A DNA stretch of 64,000 bases from Sipunculus nudus (lineage: Eukaryota; Annelida; Sipuncula; Golfingiida; Sipunculidae): NCBI GenBank assembly GCA_026874595.1, contig CM049306.1, positions 14,097,019-14,161,018 on the forward strand, read 5' to 3'. Below, one piece after another: positions 1 to 12,900 of the stretch. The notes under the pieces were generated by a model. It was not told where the DNA came from and did not search any database. It was given only the letters and a program-made list of their open reading frames with translations. Numbering within the stretch: the stretch's first letter is position 1; every line of letters starts with the position of its first letter. The position numbers and the translations under genes are program-made.

Positions 1-3000
1 ATAGGAATGTGACATATACAACTGAGCGGGATTCCTCACCTGACATCCCCAACCGTAAAAATATTTTGGTCAGATGACAGGTCAAATATATACCACATCT
101 GCATACAAGGAATTGGTCCATCATATGTTTGACTTTATCCGCAAATATGACCATACTGCGGCTGCAACCGTAACCATGTAAAAGGAACCATACTAAGTCA
201 ATGCAGCAGGAATATTGTGGTAGAGCTCAATTAAGTGATGCTAATTTATTGTGTATGTTCTGCAAGTTGTACTATTAACTTTATACATGTGAAGAACCAT
301 GCTGTGGGCCTGTCTGTTCCCTAGTGTGTCACACCATGTGGTCAGCCCACTGGACAGTCACCAGCAGTACATGTGTTTGTTGGACCATAATAATTCTTCT
401 ATAAATCACTCAGTATTATACATATTAGCCTCATATTTAGAACACTGCTAGATTCCTATAACTTTAATGAACTCTGTTTTCATCCTTGTGTCTTATTTAG
501 TGGTACTGCAGTTATGATTTAAATGGATTTTCTGTGTCTGTTGAAGTTCTAAACTTTGTGATAACCTATACAGTAAGTAATAGCTATATGTTAGTTTGAT
601 ACCATTTTCTACATGTATAATCTTTGGGTTACATTTCATGTGGATGTAAAGTTTCAGTTAATCTGATAAGGTAGTTTTTGTATAATGTGTCAGTAACATG
701 AGGAAACACAGATTTAATTAATTGCTGTAACAGAATGTAAATTTATGTATCTTGGCATGATCCTATCAGTGTTAATGAGCAGCCCATCAGTGCCATGTCA
801 CCCTGGTAGCATCAGGGTCAAAGTATAATGATGCTGCCAGATGTCTGGACAGCTGAGCTGGACAGACATGAACTGACCAGCATGCTGTATACATGTGTTC
901 ACTGAATACACCGTCTCTACCACCTGAGGACTTATTATTGTTGTTTGTGTATTACTAATTCCCCACAAACACCAGATCCCACGAGAGCGCTACAACAGGA
1001 ACAAAGTGGAGTTTTTATATATTTACCAAATGGGCAGGACATAAGAATTACTCACGCACCTCTCTGAAACCTTGAGACATGACAATTATGTGAGCAGAAA
1101 ACTTTATTTCCAGCGTCTTGGGTTTTTGATTTTGCTACTTATTTTTACCTGCCTCTGACTTTTTTCTTACATGAATTCTTATCATCTTATTGTCTGCCTG
1201 TACACACAAACCTTATCAAGACAGTACATCATCAAAGTCGTGCATAACCATAATTTTATGGCCATATATGAAAATATGAGCCAAAAATTGCAACCTACGA
1301 GACACAATGACTCTCAAGCAACAGTTGTATCACAACTCAAGTAGGCTTACCAGCCCAATTATCATTGCCTAATTGTCATGGCTACCTGAAAGCTTGCCCT
1401 GTGACCATGATTATTATTTGATGGATGAGGATGATGCTATAAAGATGAAACATTCTACTGAGATACTGACCAAGTACTGGTACTAGCCAGAAGAGTGAAC
1501 TGGCCTAGAAGAAAAAGGGACTGCTCCTCATTCTGATTTGTGCTGAGCATAAGCTATAGGGGCTGCTGGCAACAGTGAAATGAACTTGGAGGAAATTGCC
1601 AATTGGATATAAAACATATATTGTTAATCTATTAATATAAACCTTCTGAACTTAATTATATCCAGGTTAGCATTTATTTTAATCTACTTAAATTTTACAA
1701 GGTTATTCTTAGTCTGATCCAGTTAATAATTCTGTATAATCTGGTTAAAACTGGATTAAACTGGATAAAACTTGGTTTTATCCATTTTCCTGGATTTAAC
1801 AACTTAACTAGCCGCCGACGGCGACGCAACAGGTTTCTGTTGCGTTGCCGGCCCACCAAAGGGCTAACTTGGGTTATAGCACGATCGATCTGTTACTCTT
1901 AGAAAGGAAATTAAATAAAAATATTTCCTATGGTTTTAGCAAACCAACGTTCACATAATGTTGTATGTCGAAAGGCTTGTAATAAAAAAAAACATTCTGG
2001 AAAGCATGAAGCACCTGTAACATCAGCAACTGATACTGTGATAGTATTTGTCCAGAGAGAATTGAAGCATTAACAGCCCTGTAGATATCTTGCATTTGGT
2101 GGCAGTCCTTTATAGGTCTTTAGGCCTGTGTACTATTATGTTCATATTTTAACTTCCTTGATGCAAAATAGGGCTGAGAACAGAGCAGTAATGTTTTCCA
2201 GTGGTCAAATATACAATACACATAGATGTACTGAACATTTATCAATGGATATATGTTAAATCTTACAGTTGTGTATGGAGTGTTATAATCACAGTTAACT
2301 GCAGGTGCAATCTATGGACTCCACAATGCGTCAGTCACTGAAAAAAAGCAATTGAGGAGTTCATTCTTATGGGCTACAACTTAACAAGTTTTATCCGAAT
2401 AAAACACAACCCTGAAAAAGAGCCAGTGAAAAACCCTCTATTCTAAACAACACTTTTATCATGTTATAATATTAATAATCATAATTCCCTTAGTCACTCA
2501 CTTAATAATAATTTATATGATCATTGATGATATATGACTGATAATGATAATTGATATTGATCAGGGAGGTTTTCCTGAACTGATGCCAGATTCGCTGATA
2601 GTACCTGAAGGTGAAATAGCAAATTTAGGGAGTTATAATTAGAAAAAAAATGACAACTTGCCCAACCTGGTTTTCGGCACAAGCTCTGAAGTCTGGCAAT
2701 GATAATAATTTTCAACGCTTACGGCAGGAAACCTCTTTCACAAATTGATAACCGTTAGAATAGTCCGATTACAGTGAACGTGAAGCTGGACTTAGCTGGT
2801 TTGGTTTAGAAACGACAAAATATTCTGCCTTAAACGTTTTCTCCCACCAGAAGTCAGGGCAGTCAAATAATTTCATAGACATAGGTCTATACTATAGTAC
2901 TATAGATAAACGCTCTCGCAAATGCCCAAAATGATTCAGACATTAAGATACTTTTTCGAAATCGTAATATTTATTTTTACTTTTCATTTTCTCGAAGAAG

Positions 3001-3155
3001 AGAGATCTAATTTGCAGACTTTGCACCAAGTGACCTCAACTCGTCTGTCGTCTGGCAGGGTGCACGTTTCCCGCTCTTGTCACATGTTCAAACGCTGTGC
3101 TTCCCTGTTTCTGCTGACACTGACAGGAACAAAGTGCTATGTGGAAAATAGCGAA
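1..3155. other. Non-coding stretch upstream of the CCDC172-like gene
   Basis: I see no supportable gene here. ORFs are short, lack splice-site context and are AT-biased. The one structural feature is the GC-rich hairpin at 1819–1850, listed separately. The last few hundred bases before 3156 would be the 5' UTR or promoter of the + strand gene, but no clear TATA box or initiator can be placed. Confidence 0.5.
1819..1850. repeat. GC-rich 14-bp hairpin
   Basis: Arms at 1819–1832 and 1837–1850 pair over 14 bp with one G·T wobble around a GTTT loop. The surroundings are strongly AT-rich, so this looks like a terminal hairpin of a small mobile element or its remnant. No matching second end was found. 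Confidence 0.6.
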
Positions 3156-3240
3156 ATGGCTTCAACTTTAGAAAATCTGTTTGAACAAATTCTGTATTCT
3201 GAACAAAAAGCCGAAGAAAGGAAAAGTCAGATAGCAGAAC
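3156..3240 (+). CDS. CCDC172: CCDC172-like exon 1 (start)
   Basis: ATG at 3156 opens 28 codons (MASTLENLFEQ…KSQIAE) plus one base, then donor GTGAGA at 3241. The frame is open upstream as far as 2922, but family resemblance starts at this Met. Confidence 0.75.
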
Positions 3241-3884
3241 GTGAGATAACCCTTTTTGCGTGAAGTTTAACTTTTTCTTTAACTTAAATAAATATTATTA
3301 GGCTTATTAAAATAAGTATAATAATCAACCACCGGCATTTTTAATCATCATAGTTACATTGAGTCATACGCTGAGAATGAAAAGTTAAAATCATCTTTAA
3401 AGTAAATTATATCATAACAACCCCAAGTCCCTCCACTGTTTCAGTGCACGTTGGATATGTTTACATTAGTTTCTAACTTTTGTAAGTTTAAATTATATAC
3501 ATGACTTGTCATTTATATATTTCTTTGATGAATCCATGCTATATAAATTATAAGTTTTAACTCTATTATATAGGCCTATACATGTATATATAGGTAAAGA
3601 GGAAGAGTGATGCATTTTAGATAGACTTGACTTTTTTTTTATTACACAAGCTATATGGAACTAATGGAAGTGCACAGGCTCTTCTTCAATAATATTTTAT
3701 AGGCCTACCAGTACCAAGGAGATTTAATAATTCTAATTGAATTATTTATTATCAAATCTACTTGATTATACAACACCAGTGGCTAAGTTAAAACATTTTT
3801 GGAGACTGAACAGTGGCAAATCCAGAAATTCGATGGTTATTATTCAATTTAACTTCTTAAAATTTTGTTTTGTAAATTTGATAA

Positions 3885-3923
<39 letters not shown>

Positions 3924-6900
3924 AACATTATTTCACCATGTTTTTCTAAGTTAATTATAGGTACATGGGGAAGAGAATTCCCATATTGGCAAATTTTTTA
4001 AATATGCAATGTAAAGTGGACATTTTTAGGCACCTGATACATGAATTTTGAAGTTCTGTTCTCTTAAATGACTTTGCATATGCAATAAGGGGGGGGTTCC
4101 TCGGTGTGACTCATTACCTCATTATAGAAATATTTGCATGGTTGCTATTGTAATATGGAGTAAATCACAAAGCTGTTCATTAATATCCTCGGCTTATGAA
4201 TTGAAAAGTAATAAATAGTGGATAATTTAATAATCTAATTGCTAGGGAATAAAAAGGAAATATGAAAAATAATTACAAATAAAAGGTTAACAGAAATAGA
4301 CAAAATGAATGATGTTTCAGCTCAACTGGGGGGCGCCCCCATCTGGATCTGCCACTGCTGAATGATTTCAGCTAGTGACTGTAAGTACTTTGTACTATAG
4401 TAGCCTATATAGCCATGTGCATGCTTGGGGGAAGACTGGGATTGGAATGGGTCCATTGTGGTAATCTAGAGGTAATAGGGCTCAAAATTAGTTCTGGACC
4501 ACCTTAGTTTTCCAACAGACTTAAGGCCGCAAATTTGCAAAATTTGATTTGTGACACAGTGGCAGATCCGGGGGGGGGGGGGGTAAAGGGGGTCATCAGG
4601 ACCCTCCTTTTGGAGCTGAAACATTTTTAACCTTTTAAGGGTTTCAAACCAAATTATGTGACCCTGACCCCCTCCTTCCGAAACCAGAGGAACTTTCTTT
4701 GGGTTTTCTTTCAGTCTTCCTGTGTGTGACCTTCCCCCTTCCCAAATCCTGGATCTGCCCTCCCCCCAAAACCTGAATTCCTACTGGTCAGTTTTTTAAA
4801 TAGTCTGATCCAACCATCTGATCAGTTTTTTTTACAGGAATTGTGCAAATATTTTTTTATATCTACAAAGTAAAACTGTGCTTGTATCACTTATTTAAAT
4901 TGTTGAATTTAGACATTTGTAAATTCAGACATTACAAAATAGAATGTGTAAAAACCAATTTAATAAGTTTGGTTTAAAATGGTTTTCAAACATATATTTA
5001 AAACAGAATATAAATTTATCAATAAAACATAATAAAACAATGTGCAGCCCAGTAAAATCCCTCAGCAGGTTCTGCTGTATTTTCTGGCTTGGTAGACTCT
5101 TAACTGTCTGGTAGAAAATGTTGCGGAATTTTGCTGAGCACTGGTTAGGAAATAAGGAATACACAACTAGGATTTCAGCAGCTGCATGTTGTATTGAAAG
5201 TTAACATAATTCAGTAAATTAATATCATTCTAGTTAAGAAACAAATTGAAGACTGCAAGAAAGAGGTGCAGGAGACACAAAATGCTCAGCAAAATCTGTC
5301 TGTGATTCTCAAATCAGAGGTATGTTTTTTTCATTAATTGTCCTAACTGGGATATTTATAGTTTGGAAATAAACTGCTAGACCAATATTATTGATACTAG
5401 AAAAATGCAGGTTATTTTTTAATAAGTGAAAGTAAATTACTAGGTTCAGTTCAGTACAGCTCATCAGTTAAACAGCTATGTTTAATATGCTTTTTATAAT
5501 ATCTAAAATACACTGATTCACATGTATATATTTTAAAAAAATAAGACTTCTAGAATATTAAAATGATTTATAATAAAATTTATTAAAAGAGTATAATAGT
5601 TTAATTGATATTATTTTAAATTTAGAGCTGGAGAAATTATATGAAACCCAGAAACATTGAAAAAGCATTTTAATTTTTTTTTTTTTAAATGAAATTAACA
5701 TTATAAATATAATAAAAAGTCTGCCTTGTGTTTGCAAAAGCTGGAGAAACTAAGTGAAGCAGAGATGATTGGACGTTGTGCAGATGGAAAGAAAAGGATT
5801 TTGGAGGAGCAATTAAAGCAGTTGCTTACGAAGAAAGCCAAATTCAAACATGAAATTGTAAGTCTTATTATGCACATCTTCATTGTACACACAACACAGT
5901 GAACAGTCAAAACATTTGGTTAAAATCTATAATATCTTTATATGAAACAGGAATCTCTGAATGTCATACTGTAAGATGTCAGAGCTGTGTATCACCCCTC
6001 TTAACAATAGATGGACTGACCCATTGATATTAGCCACCCCTATAGGGTAAAGTAGACTGCTCTGGATACATGCAAAAACCATTACTTCTTATCTCGTTCT
6101 CGAATGATCCAGACATACGTCTAGTTGGCACTTGGTTAAGTCATTTTGATGTGCTAAGGGCCTAAACATTAATTAAGGTGAAGTTCAGTAGCCACCGTGA
6201 TTGTTTTAGTTCCCTGTTTATCACATTTAACTAATAGACCGACAGTATATCTTTAAGTAATAACAACCGTTTCAAATTTAGACCTATCGGCCATATGCCG
6301 ATGTTAAACTTAAATTCTTGTGGTGTTTCATATTTGTGGGAAAAATCATACAAAATACCATATTGTGTCACCTCTGAACTTGATGTTTAAACTTCATGGA
6401 TCTAACATTTTAACCCCGCTATAGTCTAAAAGTCATCTACTGGTAAGGCAAAGCAACTTCCTTGTTGCCCCTCTTGTCTGCTGCCATCTATTTGTCAAAC
6501 TAGCTGTCTTTCTGTCCACTTGTCTATTAGAGGAAGCACATTATAATAACTATATAGTCATAGAATATTAACATTTATACACAATATTGAGCTCCCTGAA
6601 AATGAATTTTTTGTAAATCATTAAATTTGCTTATATATTTGTATCCGCCAAAACAAAGTTTTGCGGATACTATGTTTTTGACCAGGTTCCACCCCCGCCG
6701 CATTTCCGGAGAACTCCTCTGAGACTACTTAACGGATTTTTCCGAAACTTACACAAATTATCGGGTCACATGTGAACTGGTGCCTAACCAAGTGACCTTG
6801 ACCTCTGACCTTTTCTCTCTGCCCAGCGTCCGTTTGTGCATCTGTTTCCACACATAAACCCACATATCTCGGGAACTGTTTGACCGATCAGGAAAAAATT

Positions 6901-9900
6901 TTTTACACAAATGTAGCCCTTGGATAGCTTTATAACATACACAAAAAAAGGTGGCGCCACCTGCATCCATGTTTGCACAGTGTCCATCTGTTCATCTGCC
7001 TTGGGTTAAAATCACTCATATCTCTGCAGTTGTTTGACTAATTCACCTAAAATTCGGCATGCGTATACATCCTAGATAGCTTTTTTGATTTTATGACAGG
7101 TGGCGCCACCTACATCACGTTAACGCTGCAGACATCAAAGCTCATATCTCGGGAACGGTTTGACCAATCAGGAAAAAAAATTTACACAAATGTAGCCCTT
7201 GGATAGCTTTAGAACATACATAAATGGTGGCGCCACCTGCAGCCATTTTTGCACAGCGTCCATCTGTTTGTCTGCCTTAGGTTAAAATCACTCATATCTC
7301 TGCAGTGGTTTGACCAAATTACCTGAAATTCGACATGCATATACATCCGGCATAGCTTTCTTGATTTTATGACAGATGCGCCACCTACGTTCACGTTCAC
7401 ACTGCAGATATTAATGCTTATATCTCTGGAACCATTTGACTAATCAGAAAAAAAATTTACACAAATGTAGCTCTTGGATAGCTTTATAACGTACACAAAA
7501 ATGATGGCGCCACCTGCAGCCATTTTTGCACAGTATCTATCTGTTTGTCTGCCTTGGGTTAAAATCACTCATATCTCTGCAGTGGTTTGACTTTTCCACC
7601 TGAAATTTTGCATGTGTATACATCTCGGATAGTTTCTCGTTCAAATAACAGGTGGCGCCACCTACAATCATGTTTACGTTGCAGAGATCCATTCTAATAT
7701 GTAACACATGTAACTCCATTTCCCCTTGCCACTCAATCCATGCCTCACTTCAACCGTCCTACTCTGATTTTCGCGGATACACGTAGTCGCTTGTCGACTA
7801 CTCATATTCTAGTTTATAATGAATCTTACAATTGTTATGATGAGCATAATTTAAAAACTTTTCACAGTTGTCATACAAATTTTGAAGTAAATAAGCCCAA
7901 CTATTTCATAAAAAATGTTACTAATACAAATTGAAATGTCACTATCATGAACTAATTATGAATCGAAGTTTATACGAAAGTTCATAAACTCATATAATAA
8001 TATACCTCAGGAGCTGCATCCTTTAAATGTTGCACACACATTCATCTTGTATGGACTTGTAAGCTGTTAAAGACTTGTAACACTAGCAATCATTCAAGTT
8101 CAGTTGCATATTTGAGATAAGACAAATATCAATCTGACATGGCAGAGTTTTAGATTAGGAATAAAGATCAAATAAGGGTTATTATCTTTTTATATTATTG
8201 TGTTATTGGAATAGTGTGGTTCTTGCGGACATGTACCCCTGTTGCAGTGTTGGTATTATATGGTAAATTTTGAAGAATATCAGCCCAGTCAGTTCTTGTA
8301 AACTTTCATTGATTTACTGTGGCGAGGTAAATGAGGGGGGTCCCTAAATTTTAATGTGGTCAGTGCCAGGTTAGTTCCAAGTGCCGCTACAGGGGGCAGC
8401 ACTTGACGGGCGGATTTAGTTTCAGAGATGGCTGGTTCGGGAGACGGTGTGGGAGGCAGCACTGGACAGTGTGTTCGCCAGGGGGATGCGCGCAGCCAGA
8501 GTGTTGCTTCAATAAAACCGTGAACAGGCATCTTGTGTGTGGCCGCTCATTTTATGCAATTATTCTCTCTCTGTCCTTGCAGGTAAGGATACCTTTGCCA
8601 TCATGCTGTTTATTAACATGTAGGATCTCCATAATATATTGTTAACCTGTTGATCAGGACGTGTAACTGTATTTTGAGGTGTTCTGAAGTTGCGTCGATT
8701 TGATGGCTCCCGCTACAATTGTAAATTTGACCAAAATGGCGGCATCGTATTTTCACGACTGACAGTGTTGCTTTGTGCTTCGTTGAACCATTGTCACTTG
8801 GGATTTATATGTCATAATGATAATAGAGGTGTTGTTGAGCCAATAGACACCATTGTTTAAAGTTAAAAGTACGAAAGTAGGGATCTTTCCCAGAAATGAT
8901 GCAACGCTGGTTATTCTTAGGGCTGCCGTAAGATGGCAGCAGTGCATTTCACATAAAGCCATGCTGGTAGTTCAGAGTGCTGCCGTAAGATGGCAGTGCA
9001 TTCTATTTTTAGTCAGAGCTGTTGGTTAGACATTAGATGAAGGATCAACAGGTTGGTGTAATATTCTTTAAGAGTTTAAATACATCTAGTAGCTACAGTC
9101 ATGGGATAGTAGAACAGGGTTTAATTGTCGGCTTTTATAAGGACCAGTTTATGAGAAAACTTGTGTATTTGGATATTGTTGACTTACTAGATTATTGTAC
9201 TGATGCTTGATATTACAGATAAACATGATGCTGTGGACAGTCATGACCTTGTCAGTTATATTTGACAGTGTTTATTACCCACATAACAATAGTTTAATGG
9301 TTAGTGTTAATGCATGTTAAGTGTCAGATTAGCCAGTACCCTGATTTAAAGGATGGGGTGCAGTAACCACACCTGGTGCCTTGTATTATCTACCCTGGAG
9401 AATCCAGAGTATATTTTAGATGGTCAGTATTATGTGGATTGTGACCAGAAGGACCTATTGCTGCATATAGAAATATCAGGGTACGGGTAGTTTGAATTAA
9501 TATGTCCAAGTCATATGTGTTCAGGTAGTGAATTAGTTACAATTGTAGTTGAGTAACTGCACAAGGTTTCCAGATTTGTACCTCTGTCAGCAGGTCCTGG
9601 CTGAGGGGGAGCCAGGCATAAAACTTGTGGTATGCCTTTGGAGTATAGGTAGTCTGAGTGCTACTAGGTGGCGCCACCACCAGTGATAGATGAAACCAGT
9701 GTCATATATGGTTGAGTTTAAATGTATTGATTAACTGTATCTGAAGTGTTGCAACCTTTGTGGAATCTGTTACCTTTATCTATATTATTACTGTTATTAT
9801 CCAGTACCCGGATGCACCTTTATTGATCAACTTCATGCAAGTTTCATGTTAAGAGACATGGTTAATACACACTTCTTGTCTGGTAACATTCCTAAAGACC

Positions 9901-12900
9901 ATATTTACTGATCTGATGACCGTCATTATTACTTTCGTAGCAAGCCTGACCTTCTCACTAATTCTGTACTTTATGAATGATACACATGTGCAACATTACA
10001 TTGTTTAGCAGTTTGGTAGTTGTGTCCCTATGGTCTAGTATTGAACTATGAGGTTATAAACTTGTGTAACAGAGTCAAGGATATTACAAGAGTCAGGGGG
10101 ATTACACGAGGTGATGAGGTTGTCTTATATATTAATATGTCTCTGTTGTCTTGTATATTAATATGTCTCTGTTGTCTTGCATATTAATGTCTTATGTTCT
10201 CTTGCATACTTATATGTTTATGTTCTCATGTATATTAAGTATGTTGATGTTAACCCCTAGACAAAAGGTGAGCCAAGAAGAGATTTCTGTTTCTGTTAAA
10301 CCCCTAGACAGTTGAGCCACTGTGAATCATGCGTTTGTTTGTTTGTCCGTTTATCATATGTAATGCAACATGTAAATGTTGCGAGAGTGTTGCTTCAATA
10401 AAACCGTGAACAGGCATCTTGTGTTGGGCCGCTCATTTTATGCGATAATTCTCTCTCTGTCCTTGCAGCTGCCAGTTCCCGGACCGCGAGTGGTAACATT
10501 ACAAATAGTACATAAAATGAAGGTAAACTCACAAGGAGATGTTTTGACAGTCTGACCATGTTTACTGAGGTAGATAACATGCCTGTGGCTTAACTCAAGC
10601 AGAGACTTTCTTTCAATAATTGCCCTTATCCTATTATACCCTGATACCGTCTAGATTCAGCTTTTCTAAAACCCTTGATTTGCCTCTGAGTTGTGCATCA
10701 CATTCAGATCTAAATATATGAGACTGACTGAAGATGTATTAAGCCCTCCAAGTGCGGTCTTAGCCTGGGACTCCCTAGGCCTAGAATTTTTATTTGAGCC
10801 ACAGACACAAGTCAAGCCAAGCAGAGATCTATTTCAGTCGTCAGCATGGCCAGGAGGCAAGCAAGAGGAGGAGACCTGAATGCACCAGCACCTTCAGGTA
10901 CAACACAGAAGCTGGAACATCCGTAAGCAGTTACAGCAGCAGAGACAACGCCCACCCCCACCCACCCAACCCACCCCCAACCCCAGCGTGCTAGGACACT
11001 GAGGTTTGGCATTGCCAATATCATCATCAGCCCTCAATAAAATGAGCAAAGGCATTACTTCTACAAGCCAAGGCCAAAATCTTTTGCATTACTGCATGTA
11101 CCTCATTTAAATTAAGAAATATGCATGGTAATTTCTTTGTTTTATTTATTGTCTTCCTAGGATGAGCTTAATCTGAAGATAGAGAAAGGACGGGAGCAGT
11201 TCTGTGTGGCAACAGCAACATTTGTTCAAGGTTATGGACTATGTAATGCTAAGAATTGGCTGCAGGCAAAAGCAGTTCAAGAGGAACTCCAGAGAACCAT
11301 ACAGGAGGAGGAAGAACTACTGAAAAAGTTGGCCCAAAGACAAGATGAAGCACGAAGGAACAACAAGCAGCAGAAGCAAGATCAGTCTGTCAGCAAGCAT
11401 GAAGTTTCAGGTGACATCATCATCAATGCCTGTTTCAGGAATTAACCCTGCCAGTTGCCACCTAAACACAGATTTCACTGACACATAAATTATAATTATA
11501 TGTATCAAATGAGTTAGTGTTATTTATGTAAATATGATTAATATGAAATCAACTGAATACCAGAAGTCTGATTCACAATAACATAATTATATACCTTTTA
11601 TGTAAAATCAACTCTTCTTTACAACTCCAGGGGTACAGCAATTTATTTTGATGTATAATCATGATTATATGTTTGTTTTAAACAGTAAACAGATATCTAA
11701 AAGGTCTGGACCTATTAACATTTGCTGTTTATAGAGATTGATAGACTGGAGTAAAAGGGGATCAGAGAGATGTGATTTAATCATTAATATCGGTTCTTTG
11801 TGAAAAATCAAATACAAAATAATTTTTAGATATATCAAGATAAAACAATTTTTGTTATATTCACATTGCCTGCTATATAGATATCAGCAAAGAAGAAGAA
11901 AAGGGAAAGACAAATTTTCATGGAGAAGGGAGACACCAGCCTGATACACCAAAGTCAGACCAGCAACTCAGAAGGTTCTCATGATTTGTAAATTTTTTTT
12001 AGATTTTAAAAAAATTCAGCTTAAGGTAAATTGTGCCATCATATGCATATATGAGAAAAAGAAATTTTGTTCAAATGTACATGTGAAAAGAATCAAAAGA
12101 AATGATGTGAGGTTTTATCAGTTTTGAATGTCTGTATTTTCTTGCAGGGTCTATGAACCTCCATCAGTTCGGGAGGAAAGTCACATGACTGGCATGGTAG
12201 ATGTCCTCCGCAAGAAGTACCAGGAGCAGCAGAGGGAGAGCTGGAAGAAAAGGCCACACAGTCACAAGTCAGTTAAACCAGTTCAAGTTCCTAGTCCAGC
12301 ATTCATCTCAGCTGCCAGCATGTATGCTTCGAAGATAAATCAGAGGGCACAGAATAGAACAGACCAGACAATAGGCAAGAAAAAGTGTAAAACTGATCCA
12401 ACAGGCACAGAAAGTGATCAGTGTATAGGGAAGTCAGCCAAGGTTTACACTTTTATGACACACACAGAAGGATTGGCCTCTGAAAAACCAGAATCAGCTG
12501 AGCACCAGGTGCCAACTAATCTAAAGTGCTTAAAATCTCCAGAGGGATCTCCAAGCAGTCTGGATAAGAAAATGGTAACTATTTGTCATAAATTTAATAG
12601 AAAGTGTCAGAGAGTGAGAGACAGAAGCAAGAGTTCATTTGATGTAGATATTTATCACTGGCTAAAATAACTTTTTTATCATGTCACTGTACTAGAATTT
12701 CAATTTTCTGCATGTTGCAGGAATTCTTTATTTTCACTTCAAAGAATATAAAATTTTATATGTTATTTGGCTCTTTCCAGTAGCTGCTAATCAGCATGCT
12801 CTTAATTTCTAAATTTGCATGTTGATTAACTTCTACTTTAAAGCACGATTGGTTAAAAAAGTGTAATCTGTAATATATATTAACATGCTTCACAATATCA

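Noticed and set aside
2922-3155. Upstream extension of the exon 1 frame (MPKMIQTLRYFF…)
   Set aside because: The frame is open, but composition changes and the family's N-terminus aligns at the Met of 3156. The upstream part is taken as 5' UTR.
8289-8645. Overlapping 80-codon ORFs on both strands
   Set aside because: They cover the GC-richer flank of the 85-bp repeat and have no homology, start context or splice support.
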